In this document: one piece after another, positions 1 to 8,784 of the stretch
How positions within the stretch are numbered: position 1 is the stretch's first letter
How the letters are laid out: every line of letters begins with the position of its first letter
NCBI GenBank assembly: GCA_030267215.1
Contig: JAJDJP010000001.1
Span: 1-64,000 of the forward strand
Length of the DNA: 64,000 bases
Direction: 5' to 3'
Origin: Ruminococcaceae bacterium OttesenSCG-928-A16
GTDB taxonomy: Bacteria; Bacillota; Clostridia; Oscillospirales; Ruminococcaceae
The notes under the pieces: model-generated
What the model was told of the DNA's origin: nothing
Seen by the model: only the letters and a program-made list of their open reading frames with translations
Database searches by the model: none
Position numbers and translations under genes: made by a program

Positions 1-52
1 GCACCGGCGACTATAAACAGGCCACGATGAAATACATAGTTTTTAATAGCGG

Positions 53-96
53 AAACAAACAGCTCCTTTGCCTTCTGGCAAAGGAGCTGTTTGTTT
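53..96. terminator. Bidirectional intrinsic terminator
   Basis: A perfect 20-bp inverted repeat (53-72 with 77-96) with a 4-nt TTCT loop; the stem ends in AAACAAAC / GTTTGTTT, giving an A-rich and a T-rich flank. It can end transcripts in either direction. No gene of the window runs into it from the left, so it probably serves a gene beyond the left edge. Confidence 0.8.
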
Positions 97-190
97 ATTT
101 TACTCACCCATTTTCTTCAAAATATAACGCATGGCCATTGTAGTTAAAATAGGGAATTAGCGTCTCCTTTTAATTAAAGCTGTTTAAACA
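97..190. other. Intergenic gap, nothing recognised
   Basis: AT-rich spacer between two terminator hairpins. I see no reading frame, RNA gene or promoter that I can support. Confidence 0.5.
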
Positions 191-221
191 AAATATTCCC
201 TGCCAAGGGCAGGGAATATTT
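191..221 (-). terminator. Terminator of the suf operon
   Basis: A 14-bp perfect stem (191-204 with 208-221) built on AAATATTCCCTGCC with a 3-nt loop, directly after the sufU stop codon on the minus strand; a TGTTT stretch follows in that direction. Confidence 0.75.
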
Positions 222-224
222 AAG

Positions 225-662
225 TCATTCTTTTGGCGTATGCCCACAAGCATCTTCTAGGGTGCGCCAAGCCAGCACAGCGCACTTTACCCGTGCCGGC
301 ATGTGAGAAATACCCTGCAATGCCATGGCATCTTCTAGTTCTTCCAGCTGGGCTTCGTCGGTTACATTGCCCTTAATCATGGCTAAAAACAAATCGGCCA
401 TTTGCATGGCTTCTTTTACGGGTTTGCCCTTAATCAGGTCAATCATCATGCTGGTGCTGGCCTGCGAAATAGCGCAGCCATCGCCGGTAAAAGCGGCATC
501 TTCAATTATGCCGTTTTTTTCACGCAGCTCCAGCGTAATGTCATCGCCACAACTGGGGTTTACGCCACGCAGTACGGTGGTGGGGTTTTCTACATGGCGG
601 CGGTTGTGGGCACTGCGGCTATGTTCGGCCACAATTTCGGTGTATATGTTATCAATCGGCAT
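225..662 (-). CDS. sufU: SufU, Fe-S assembly protein
   Basis: 145 residues. SufU of Gram-positive bacteria accepts the persulfide sulfur from SufS through a zinc-bound site and feeds it to the SufBCD scaffold. The zinc/acceptor set is visible: Cys38 and Asp40 in NPSCGD, Cys63 in GDGCAIS and Cys127 in VKCAVLAW; the insertion typical of SufU relative to IscU is present. I chose ATG at 662 because AAGGAGG lies 10 bases upstream and the protein then starts MPIDNIYTEIV as family members do; an in-frame start further upstream at 746 would lie deep inside sufS. The start overlaps the end of sufS by 11 bases, implying translational coupling. It is the last gene of the operon. Confidence 0.93.
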   Translation of the reverse strand: MPIDNIYTEIVAEHSRSAHNRRHVENPTTVLRGVNPSCGDDITLELREKNGIIEDAAFTGDGCAISQASTSMMIDLIKGKPVKEAMQMADLFLAMIKGNVTDEAQLEELEDAMALQGISHMPARVKCAVLAWRTLEDACGHTPKE

Positions 663-1881
663 ATCCAAGCAGCCTCCTTGCTTTGGGTATTGCGGCCAGC
701 AGCGCATCAATGTCGGCTTTGTTGTTGTACAGCCCAAGGCTGGCACGGCAGGTGGCGGGCTGGCCTAGGTAATGCATTAAGGGCTGGGCACAGTGGTGCC
801 CGGCACGTATGCAAACTCCTTCGGTATCTAAAATACTGGCAACATCGTGCGGGTGCACCCCGCTTATGGTAAAGGCAACCACGCCATAACGTGGCGCAGT
901 GGGGTTTGGGTTGCCCACAATGTGCACATGCGGCATTTTGGCAAGCCCCTCCATCAGGTAGGTCATCAGTTCTTTTTCGTGCGCTTCAATAGCGGGCCAG
1001 CCAATGGTTTCGATATACTCTATAGCGGCGGCAAGGCCAATGGCCCCACCCACGTTTTGGGTGCCGGCCTCAAACTTTTGGGGCAGGGGTGCCCAGCTGG
1101 TTTCCTGCTCTTGCACGTACTCAATCATGTCGCCCCCGCTTAAAAAGGGCGGCATGGCGTTTAGCAGTTGCTTTTTGCCGTACAAAACGCCAATGCCCAG
1201 TGGGGCATACATTTTGTGGCCAGAAAACACCGCAAAATCCACATCCAATTCGGGTAAATCAATTTTAAAATGGGGCACGCTCTGGGCGCAATCTAGCACG
1301 GTGGCGGCGCCAACCGCTTTGGCGGCGGCTACCAGCTTTTGCACCGGCAGGTGGCTGCCCAGCACATTGCTAACCTGTGCAAAGGCCACAATTTTGGTGC
1401 CGGGGGTAATTTTGGCCGCTATTTCGGCATCGGTTATCTCGCCATTTTCGTTCAGGTACAAATACTCTAGCGTGGCCCCAGCAGCTTTGGTGGCACGTTG
1501 CCAGGGGATAAGGTTTGAGTGGTGCTCGCTAATAGGAATTACCACTTTATCGCCCTTTTGCAGCACCATGGGGGCGTAGCAATAGGCAATCAGGTTCAAA
1601 GCCTCACTGGCGTTGCGGGTAAAAATAATTTCTTCGGGGTGGTGTACACCCACAAATTTAGCGGTGGTAGCCCGTGCTTCCTCGTAGGCAAGGGTGGCTT
1701 TTTCGGCCAGCGAGTAAATGCCACGGTGGGGGCTGGCCCCGCAGGTGCGGTAAAAATCGTCCATTGCTTGCAGCACCTGCACCGGGCGCTGGCTGGTGGC
1801 GGCGCTATCTAAATATACAATGGGTTTGCCGTGGGCCTGCATTTGTAAAGTGGGGAAGTCCTTCCGGTATTGTTTCATCAA
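652..1881 (-). CDS. sufS: SufS cysteine desulfurase
   Basis: 409 residues, full length for group II cysteine desulfurases. It takes sulfur from L-cysteine with pyridoxal phosphate and passes it on as persulfide, here to SufU. Lys223 in SGHKMYAPLGIG is the expected PLP lysine, His121/Asn123 in SEHHSNLIPW and the DCAQS segment (197-201) line the cofactor, and Cys364 in RAGHHCAQP is the persulfide cysteine on the short loop of the SufS class. The start ATGATG overlaps the sufD stop by 4 bases (ATGA). Confidence 0.96.
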   Translation of the reverse strand: MMKQYRKDFPTLQMQAHGKPIVYLDSAATSQRPVQVLQAMDDFYRTCGASPHRGIYSLAEKATLAYEEARATTAKFVGVHHPEEIIFTRNASEALNLIAYCYAPMVLQKGDKVVIPISEHHSNLIPWQRATKAAGATLEYLYLNENGEITDAEIAAKITPGTKIVAFAQVSNVLGSHLPVQKLVAAAKAVGAATVLDCAQSVPHFKIDLPELDVDFAVFSGHKMYAPLGIGVLYGKKQLLNAMPPFLSGGDMIEYVQEQETSWAPLPQKFEAGTQNVGGAIGLAAAIEYIETIGWPAIEAHEKELMTYLMEGLAKMPHVHIVGNPNPTAPRYGVVAFTISGVHPHDVASILDTEGVCIRAGHHCAQPLMHYLGQPATCRASLGLYNNKADIDALLAAIPKARRLLGYAD

Positions 1882-2960
1882 AGTGCCTGCATCCTCTCTG
1901 CCAAATAGGCCGCTATTTCTTCACGCAAATCCTCTAATGGCACCTTGGCAAGCAGCGGGGCAAACTGGGCTTCTACCATTATGCGCTTGGCTTCTTCTTC
2001 GTTTAACCCACGAGAGTTTAAATAAAACATTTTGGCCTCATCTACCTTGCCAATGGTGGCGGCGTGCTGGCCTTCTACGTTTTCTTCGCCACACAAAATA
2101 AGTGGCACACTGCGGCAACGGGCGTTTTTGCTAAACAGCAGCACGTTTTCTTGCTCGTGCCCTACAGCACGGGCGGCACCCTTTACAAAATCGATGGTGC
2201 CACGGTAAATCTTTTCGCTATCATCAAACAAGGCGCCCGCAGCTTGCATTTCGCTGGTGGTGGCGGGGGCTATGTGCTGGGTTACGTAATTAAAATCTTG
2301 GCTGCGCTGGCCGCTGCCAAAGTAAGCGGTGCTAATATCCATGTGTGCTTTGTAGCCGGCCAGCACGCTGTGGCAGCCGGCCAGTGCCCGTTTGCTGCCA
2401 AGCTCTATCTGCACAAGTTCCACATTTGCGCGCTCATCGGCCCACACACCAACGTTGTTAAAGTGGGTAGCATCGTTATTCAACATTTGCAGCTGCACCA
2501 CTTTTACGCTGGCGCCAGCCTTGGCAACAATGCGGGTTAGCCCAGCGTGGAAAACCGGGGCATCATCGGTAGATGTGACAATTTGCACCACCACAATCTG
2601 GCTGTTTTCTTCGGCCAAAATCTCGGTGTTATCCACCACAGCAGGGGTGTTTGCATTTAAATTGTATGCATAAATAATCGGCGTATCGCTGCCATTTTGG
2701 GCGGCGGCGTGCAAGGCAGCACCTGCGTTTTTGTGCTCCAGCACAAAATTTTTAGCAGCGGCGCCCATGCCAGTGGCAATGGTATTAAACTGGGCGGGTA
2801 GGCTTGCAAGTGGGGCAATGCCAGTGGGCAGGGTGGGGTTTGGCAGGTTTGCCAGCGGCGCTATTGCAGGTACTTCGGCCTCGATTACCGTATCGTTTAC
2901 GCCCAGCCAGCGCCAGGTGCGCATGGGCAGGGCGTTTATATTTTGTAAGCTTGTTTTCAT
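1878..2960 (-). CDS. sufD: SufD, Fe-S scaffold subunit
   Basis: 360 residues. SufD pairs with SufB and the ATPase SufC to form the cluster-building scaffold. The C-terminal segment with NSRGLNEEEAKRIMVEAQF is the conserved SufB/SufD signature and the middle is the expected beta-helix-like region. ATG at 2960 is preferred because AGAGGAGA sits just upstream; a start 18 bases earlier is in frame but lacks such a site. There is a 45-base gap from sufB and a 4-base overlap with sufS. Confidence 0.93.
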   Translation of the reverse strand: MKTSLQNINALPMRTWRWLGVNDTVIEAEVPAIAPLANLPNPTLPTGIAPLASLPAQFNTIATGMGAAAKNFVLEHKNAGAALHAAAQNGSDTPIIYAYNLNANTPAVVDNTEILAEENSQIVVVQIVTSTDDAPVFHAGLTRIVAKAGASVKVVQLQMLNNDATHFNNVGVWADERANVELVQIELGSKRALAGCHSVLAGYKAHMDISTAYFGSGQRSQDFNYVTQHIAPATTSEMQAAGALFDDSEKIYRGTIDFVKGAARAVGHEQENVLLFSKNARCRSVPLILCGEENVEGQHAATIGKVDEAKMFYLNSRGLNEEEAKRIMVEAQFAPLLAKVPLEDLREEIAAYLAERMQAL

Positions 2961-3005
2961 GGTGTCTCCTCTATCCATTGCATGTATGCAACTTTTTTGG
3001 CAAAA

Positions 3006-4424
3006 TTACCCAATACTGCCCTTCATCTCCAGCCGTATCAGGTTGTTCATTTCTACGGCATATTCCAGCGGAAGTTCTTTGGAAATGGGTTCGGCAAATC
3101 CGCTTACAATCATGGCTTTGGCATCATCTTCCGAAAGGCCACGGCTCATAAGGTAAAAAATGGCTTGCTCGCTAATGCGGCCAATTTTGGCTTCGTGCCC
3201 AATGTCGGCGTCGTCGTTGCGGATATCCATAGCCGGCAGGGTATCGGCACGGCTTTCGCTGTCCAGCATCAAAGATTCGCACGAGACCGAGGCTTTGCTG
3301 CCGTGCGCCCCCGGCGCTACGGTTACCGAGCTTCGGAAGGTGGAACTGCCGCCGTCCTTAGAGATGGACTTGGTGCTGATGCGGGAGGAGGTATTGGCGC
3401 CCACGTGGGCCACCTTGGCGCCGGTGTCCAGCTCTTGCCCGTTGCCGGCAAAGGTAATGCCGGTAAACTCCATACGGGCGTCGTCGCCCTTTAAAATGCT
3501 CATGGGGTACAGGCAACCGGTGTGGCTACCAAAAGAACCCGACACCCATTCGATAGCGCCGCCTTTTTCTACCACGGCACGCTTGGTGTTCAGGTTATAC
3601 ATGTTTTTGCTCCAGTTTTCGATGGTGGAATACCGCAACCGGGCACCCTCGGCCACATAGAGCTCTACCGCGCCGGCGTGTAGGTTGGCCACGTTGTATT
3701 TGGGGGCACTGCAACCCTCTATAAAATGCAGGTAAGCATCTTTTTCCACAATAATCAGGGTATGCTCAAACTGGCCGGCACCCTTGGCGTTCAGCCTAAA
3801 ATAGCTTTGCAGCGGAATATCCAGCTTTACCCCGGCCGGCACATACACAAAGCTGCCACCGCTCCACACGGCGCCGTGCAGGGCGGCAAATTTATGGTCG
3901 GTAGGGGGGATTAGTTTCATAAAATGTTTTTTTACAAGGTCGGCATATTCGCCGGTTAGGGCGCTTTCCATATCGGTATAAACAACGCCCTGGGCGGCCA
4001 CCTCTTCGCGCACGTTGTGGTAAACCACTTCACTATCGTACTGGGCGCCAACACCGGCAAGGCTGGTGCGCTCGGCCTCGGGTATGCCTAGTTTTTCAAA
4101 AGTATCCTTAATTTCATCAGGCACATCGTCCCAGCTGGCTTCCATGTTGCTATCGGGCCGCACATAGGTAACAATATTGTCTATATCCAGGCCATCAAGG
4201 CTTGGCCCCCAGCTAGGCAGAGGGGTGTTTTTGTAGGTTTCTAAACTTTTTAGGCGAAATTCGCGCATCCAGTCGGGGTCGTTTTTCTCGCGCGAAATAG
4301 TTTCGATAATTTCGGGGGTAAGGCCGCTGGCCACTTCAAACTTGGGGGCCATGGTGCCCTTTTGCTCGTACATGCTGCGGTCAACGTCATCTATCTGGGT
4401 TTTTTCTTGGTCAAAAGCATTCAT
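3006..4424 (-). CDS. sufB: SufB, Fe-S scaffold subunit
   Basis: 472 residues, the usual SufB length. Core scaffold on which the Fe-S cluster is assembled with SufC and SufD. Conserved blocks include the SVSCESLMLD segment carrying the cysteine thought to hold the cluster or persulfide, GHEAKIGRISEQ, and the closing MSRGLSEDDAKAMIVSGF. The ATG at 4424 directly follows the sufC stop codon (4427-4425) with no spacer, so translation is probably coupled; a run of G residues about 10 bases upstream can serve as the ribosome site. Confidence 0.97.
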   Translation of the reverse strand: MNAFDQEKTQIDDVDRSMYEQKGTMAPKFEVASGLTPEIIETISREKNDPDWMREFRLKSLETYKNTPLPSWGPSLDGLDIDNIVTYVRPDSNMEASWDDVPDEIKDTFEKLGIPEAERTSLAGVGAQYDSEVVYHNVREEVAAQGVVYTDMESALTGEYADLVKKHFMKLIPPTDHKFAALHGAVWSGGSFVYVPAGVKLDIPLQSYFRLNAKGAGQFEHTLIIVEKDAYLHFIEGCSAPKYNVANLHAGAVELYVAEGARLRYSTIENWSKNMYNLNTKRAVVEKGGAIEWVSGSFGSHTGCLYPMSILKGDDARMEFTGITFAGNGQELDTGAKVAHVGANTSSRISTKSISKDGGSSTFRSSVTVAPGAHGSKASVSCESLMLDSESRADTLPAMDIRNDDADIGHEAKIGRISEQAIFYLMSRGLSEDDAKAMIVSGFAEPISKELPLEYAVEMNNLIRLEMKGSIG

Positions 4425-5255
4425 TTAGCGGGCACCCCCCGGCATGGCGGCAGGCTCGCATACTTCGCCCACGGCACAGCCACCATCTTCGCCGCTCATT
4501 AGGCATTTGCCGTTTTCATCTACAATGGCGCAAAAACCGTGTTTGGTAATCAGGTCAACAAGCTCTGGCCCGCCGGTGGTGGCAATTTTACCACCCACCA
4601 GTACATGCACTTTATCTATCTGCATGCCCTCTAGCAGTTTTGCGTTGTGGGTAATAATTAGCAGGGCGTTTTCGTCGGTTCTAAACTCGCGCACGCCGCG
4701 CGCTACGGTGCGCACTGCGTCAACGTCCAGCCCGCTGTCGGTCTCATCTAAAATAGCAAGCTTGGGGTTTAGGGTAAGCATCTGCAGCACTTCGCTTTTT
4801 TTGCGCTCGCCGCCCGAAAACCCAACGTTCAAATCACGCTTGGCGTATTCCGGCGCCATCTGCAGCTCTTCCATTTCGGCGCTAAGCGCTTTGCGGAAAG
4901 GCAGAATGCGTGGGGGTTCGCCGGTAACGGCACCCTTGGCTACCCGCAAAAAGTTTTCTAGCGTAATGCCGGGCACCTCTTCGGGTGTTTGAAACGAAAG
5001 AAAAACCCCGGCCTTGGCGCGCACGTCGGGGCTTTGGTGGGTAATATCCTGGCCATCAAACAGTATTTCGCCGGCTTCTACGGTAAAGGCAGGGCTGCCC
5101 ATAATGGCAGCGCCCAGGGTGCTTTTGCCGGCACCGTTTTGGCCCATTAAAACATGGGTTTCTCCTTTATTAACAGTCAGGTCAAGGCCTTCCAAAATCA
5201 CCTTTTCATCAGCCGATACCTTTAAATTTGTAACTTGCAGCAAGTTTTGCGCCAT
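4425..5255 (-). CDS. sufC: SufC ATPase with Cys-rich tail
   Basis: 276 residues. SufC is the ABC-type ATPase that drives rearrangement of the SufBD scaffold. Walker A GQNGAGKSTL (38-47), signature GFSGGERKKSE (145-155) and Walker B LAILDETDSGLD (167-178) are intact. ATG at 5255 is chosen for its AAAGGAGA site. The family usually ends near residue 250; here about 30 extra residues carry four cysteines (242, 251, 260, 266) and end MPGGAR. This tail is unexplained: metal binding or a contact within the Suf complex are guesses. First gene of the sufCBDSU operon. Confidence 0.95.
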   Translation of the reverse strand: MAQNLLQVTNLKVSADEKVILEGLDLTVNKGETHVLMGQNGAGKSTLGAAIMGSPAFTVEAGEILFDGQDITHQSPDVRAKAGVFLSFQTPEEVPGITLENFLRVAKGAVTGEPPRILPFRKALSAEMEELQMAPEYAKRDLNVGFSGGERKKSEVLQMLTLNPKLAILDETDSGLDVDAVRTVARGVREFRTDENALLIITHNAKLLEGMQIDKVHVLVGGKIATTGGPELVDLITKHGFCAIVDENGKCLMSGEDGGCAVGEVCEPAAMPGGAR

Positions 5256-5648
5256 GTCCAACGTCTCCTTTATAGTTTCCATTTTGGCGGCAGGGTGGTT
5301 TACAGCCTGTTTGCCAATGGTAGCATTGGTGAATAAGTTAAAATATACCAATTTGGTGTTAATTGAATTTTACCCCAAAATGCCGCTGAATGCAAGCTTT
5401 TTGCAGTAGCTAGCAACTATAGGGGCACACCGCAAAGCATACAGCAATAATTTTACCACATTTTGCCCGTTTTGCCTATGTTATATGCGGGTGTGGCTAA
5501 AGATAAATAAATGGTAAGTTGAATTTGCGAGAACGACGAAAAATGATAATATATAACAAGTTTATATCGCGGTGGTAAATAATAGATAAACCAAGTATAA
5601 TTTAGGTAATATTAATTGGAGATAAAATAATGGTAAGGGGTATTTAGC
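5256..5648. promoter_or_regulatory. Divergent promoter region with small palindrome
   Basis: This 393-base gap separates sufC (minus) from the lipoprotein gene (plus). Just upstream of sufC lies ACCAA-T-TTGGT (5349-5359) beside a TATATT-like -10 for the minus strand, a possible operator. For the plus strand TATAAT at 5596-5601 is a plausible -10 but the -35 is weak. No Rrf2 or other regulator gene is adjacent to suggest which protein binds. Confidence 0.35.
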
Positions 5649-6875
5649 GTGAAGAGACGGTTAAAAAGTTGGCTTTGCTTGCTGGTATTGGTGTTGTTAG
5701 TTGGGTGCACCGTAGGTGATGCAAAAAGCGAGGCATTGTTACCACAGGTAACAATGCCAGCAACAGAGGCGACAACTTCTACAGCAGATGGGGCAATGCC
5801 CGTAGCCGGCGGCGCAACCGAGAGATGGCGTGAAGTTTGCTATGCGGAGGTTATGTCTAAAATTAATGCGGATAATTTCGGGGAAGTTGAGGAAATTGCG
5901 ATTCAATTTTATCCGGATGACAAAAAAGTTGTAAATTTAGAATTTACGTACTCTCAAACAAGCCCGGATGCAGACCGAAAGTGGGCTTGGCTGGTATCAT
6001 CTGATGGAGAAATTATTGAGCAATGGTTTGGAAAAAAATATGACTACCACGAGTTGGTTCCTACAGAAAATAAGGCAGAGGGGTATTTCGAGGCTACGTT
6101 TCTACACAATCAGGCTGTTTTACTAACCCAGCAGCAAACCCAGCAAAAAATTGAAGATTTTTTGTTTGACCGTTACCAGCCAAACCTGCCAGCGGGCGCG
6201 CCCGAATGGGTTGGTGCTTATATGAAGCTGATTTATTATAACCAAACCATTCCTTACCGCCCGGGTGAACAATTTAGTGCCGATGAAGTTTCGCTTAGAG
6301 AACTTACTGTTTTAGAACCATTGGCAGTTGGCGGTGCCCCGGTTTTATATGTTGCGGGTTTATGCCACTATAATGAGGAACTGGCATATGATGGTTACTA
6401 TATTTTTAAAAATGATATGGCGCAATATGTAATGGGAACCTACGAAAACGGAGTGTATTTTTATCACGATGCAAATAATGAACCGTTGCTGAAGAGAGGT
6501 TATATTTGGGATACTTGGTATAAGAACCCTTATGCAACATTTGGAACGTATGGAACGGAAGGCAGATTTTTAATAGTAGAGACGCATATAATGGTAGTGC
6601 AGCAGGGAGAGTATGAAGCAGGATATACGCGCTACGATGGAGCTCTTTCAACAGAAAAAGCGGTAACGGTGTTAGAGTATTTTGCCAGCGAGGAAGAGGC
6701 AGAACGATGGATAGAAGAAAGATTGGCAGAGGACTTGGAAGAAGCCGACATAGCCATGCCGCTTACCCCCTTTAAAGAGGTGGATTATGAACTACCAAAA
6801 ACGTTTACTTGGCAGGAGCTAGAGACCAGCCTGATTACATTTTTTATGGATTATGCCAAGCAAATGAACGGGTAA
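5649..6875 (+). CDS. Lipoprotein of unknown function
   Basis: 408 residues, GTG start with AAGGGG about 9 bases upstream. The N-terminus (RRLKSW then a hydrophobic run ending LLVGC) is a type II signal peptide with the lipid-modified cysteine at residue 20, followed by a Thr/Ser/Ala-rich linker to about residue 50. The rest is a soluble acidic and aromatic domain rich in Tyr, Trp and Glu, exposed outside the membrane. I recognise no family and see no catalytic signature. It stands alone between the suf operon and ktrB. The coding region is more AT-rich in places than its neighbours. Confidence 0.75.
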   Translation: MKRRLKSWLCLLVLVLLVGCTVGDAKSEALLPQVTMPATEATTSTADGAMPVAGGATERWREVCYAEVMSKINADNFGEVEEIAIQFYPDDKKVVNLEFTYSQTSPDADRKWAWLVSSDGEIIEQWFGKKYDYHELVPTENKAEGYFEATFLHNQAVLLTQQQTQQKIEDFLFDRYQPNLPAGAPEWVGAYMKLIYYNQTIPYRPGEQFSADEVSLRELTVLEPLAVGGAPVLYVAGLCHYNEELAYDGYYIFKNDMAQYVMGTYENGVYFYHDANNEPLLKRGYIWDTWYKNPYATFGTYGTEGRFLIVETHIMVVQQGEYEAGYTRYDGALSTEKAVTVLEYFASEEEAERWIEERLAEDLEEADIAMPLTPFKEVDYELPKTFTWQELETSLITFFMDYAKQMNG

Positions 6876-7081
6876 AAACAGGAATACAGAAAAAGAGCTT
6901 AACCAAAAATGGAGATGGAATTTTTTGGCTAGGTTCTTTTTTTAGTGCTGTAAAAATATCTACAAAATTTTATGCTAAATATAGCTTGCAGTTATGGTTT
7001 ATTAGGTGTATTATGGTTGCTACTTAGCCATGCTTGGTGGTTATTTATTAGTATATGTATATACAGAGGTGTAAGGAAGCT

Positions 7082-8467
7082 ATGTCTTTTTTGAAAAGGT
7101 TAAAACCGGGCGAAAAGCTGCGTGGCAGGCGGTCTTTCAGCCCTGCCCGCATTATTGTGGTAAGCTTTTTTTTGGTAATATGCACCGGCGCGTTGCTGCT
7201 TAAACTGCCATTTGCCACCCACACGGGTTACATTGCGTGGGAAGATGCCTTTTTTACCGCCACCAGCGCCACCTGCGTAACCGGCCTTGTGGTTAAAGAC
7301 ACCTACCAATATTTTACCCTGTTTGGGCAGCTGGTTATTATTACCTTAATACAAATAGGCGGCCTTGGGCTGGTAACCATTGTGGCATTTATTAACTTTG
7401 CCATTGGCAAACGGCTGGGCCTGCGTAATATGCAGCTTGCCAGCGAAACCACCGGCACCGGCGAGGTATTTAGTGCCAAGCGACAAATAGTTACCATTGT
7501 AAAAACAGCGCTGTTGTTTGAGGTAAGCGGCATTGTACTACTGGGTTTTTATTTTGTGCCCCGTTTTGGGGCCGAGGGCATTTATATCTCGATATTTTTA
7601 GGGATATCTATGTTTTGCAACGCCGGGTTTGATATTTTAAGCCGGGGCAGCACGCCCTTTATGTCGCTTACAGAATACGCCAACCAGCCTTACCCGCTTA
7701 TTATAATTGCGCTGCTAATTATTTGCGGCGGCCTTGGGTTTGTGGTTTGGCACGATATTGCCCAGTGGCGGCGCACTAAGCGCCTAATGTTACACACCAA
7801 AATTGTGCTTATTACCACCGGCTTGCTGCTGGTTGGCGGCACTGTGGGTGTGTATTTAATGGAGTTTACCAACCCCGTCACCCTTGGCAGCCAGCCGGTG
7901 GGGGTGCAGTGGCTTAGTGCCTTTTTTCAGGCGGTTTCGGCCCGTACGGCCGGCGCAAATTCTATAGATTGCGCCGCTATGAACGACATTACCAAGCTGT
8001 TTATGAGCATGCTTATGTTTATGGGGGCCAGCCCCGGCTCTACCGGTGGCGGCATAAAAACCACCACCGTTGCGGTTATTGTGTTAACCGTTATTAGCGT
8101 GGTGCGTGGCAAAGAAGATACCGTTATTTTTGGCCGCCGAATTGATAAGCAAACGGTTTATAAATCTTTAACCATTTTTGTTCTTTCGTTTGTGGTGCTG
8201 TTGGCAGCGGCTATGGCCATTTATTACAACACCGGCCCGGCTATTGATGAAATTGACAGCTTGTTCGAGGCTTCGTCGGCTTTTGGCACGGTGGGCCTAA
8301 CCATAGGGGCCACCACCAGCATGAACCTTATTGCCAAACTTGCCACCATGTTAACCATGTATATTGGCCGCTGTGGCCCGGTGGCGCTGGCTGCCAGCCT
8401 AACCTTGCGGGGCAGCAAAAACCACAAGCACGAAATTTTGCCCGAAGGCCGCATTATGGTGGGGTAA
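7082..8467 (+). CDS. ktrB: KtrB/TrkH-type potassium channel subunit
   Basis: 461 residues, integral membrane. Ktr/Trk systems bring in K+ with the help of Na+ or H+; this is the pore-forming subunit. Four pore loops are visible in order: SATCVTGL, FCNAGFDI, ARTAGAN and FGTVGLTIG, each with the glycine of the selectivity filter, spaced by paired membrane helices (MPM repeats). TM4-like helix GASPGSTGGGIKTTT is conserved. Start chosen at ATG 7082 (AAGGAAG upstream). The gating partner KtrA/TrkA is not in this window and must lie elsewhere. A strong terminator follows. Confidence 0.92.
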   Translation: MSFLKRLKPGEKLRGRRSFSPARIIVVSFFLVICTGALLLKLPFATHTGYIAWEDAFFTATSATCVTGLVVKDTYQYFTLFGQLVIITLIQIGGLGLVTIVAFINFAIGKRLGLRNMQLASETTGTGEVFSAKRQIVTIVKTALLFEVSGIVLLGFYFVPRFGAEGIYISIFLGISMFCNAGFDILSRGSTPFMSLTEYANQPYPLIIIALLIICGGLGFVVWHDIAQWRRTKRLMLHTKIVLITTGLLLVGGTVGVYLMEFTNPVTLGSQPVGVQWLSAFFQAVSARTAGANSIDCAAMNDITKLFMSMLMFMGASPGSTGGGIKTTTVAVIVLTVISVVRGKEDTVIFGRRIDKQTVYKSLTIFVLSFVVLLAAAMAIYYNTGPAIDEIDSLFEASSAFGTVGLTIGATTSMNLIAKLATMLTMYIGRCGPVALAASLTLRGSKNHKHEILPEGRIMVG

Positions 8468-8475
8468 ATAGATAC

Positions 8476-8522
8476 AAAAACCATCTCTGTAAAGAATATT
8501 CTTTACAGAGATGGTTTTTTTG
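8476..8522 (+). terminator. Terminator after ktrB
   Basis: Stem AAAAACCATCTCTGTAAAG (8476-8494) pairs with its complement (8501-8519), followed by T residues; 9 bases after the ktrB stop. Confidence 0.9.
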
Positions 8523-8551
8523 CATTGTAGCCAGGCATTACAGAAATCACC

Positions 8552-8637
8552 TGTCATTCTGAACGTAGTGAAGAATCTAGCCTTCAAAACCGTCAAGATA
8601 AAGATTCTTCGGGCAAAAACACACCCTCAGAATGACA
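8552..8637. repeat. Dispersed CATTCTGA palindrome, copy 1
   Basis: An 86-base imperfect palindrome with perfect 11-bp ends TGTCATTCTGA / TCAGAATGACA and a second inner pair GAAGAATCT / AGATTCTTC. Related copies are near 42.35, 42.45 and 58.34 kb, all between genes. It would fold as a long hairpin in RNA or DNA. It contains no coding sequence; a REP/MITE-like intergenic repeat is the best description. Confidence 0.8.
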
Positions 8638-8784
8638 TCATTTGAAAATAAATGCTTGATTTTAGCAAAATTGATTTCCGAGGGTATGCATAGAAGTTGC
8701 GTGACAAATTTTGCAATAAATGATATTGTTGATAGTGAATTTTGAATGCGACCAAAATACTAAAAAAGGATGTTGTTATCAACC

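Noticed and set aside
1004..1579. Plus-strand frame of 191 codons
   Set aside because: Lies antisense inside sufS, with composition dictated by that gene and no ribosome site.
7082..8467. KtrA partner beside ktrB
   Set aside because: No RCK-domain gene occurs on either side.
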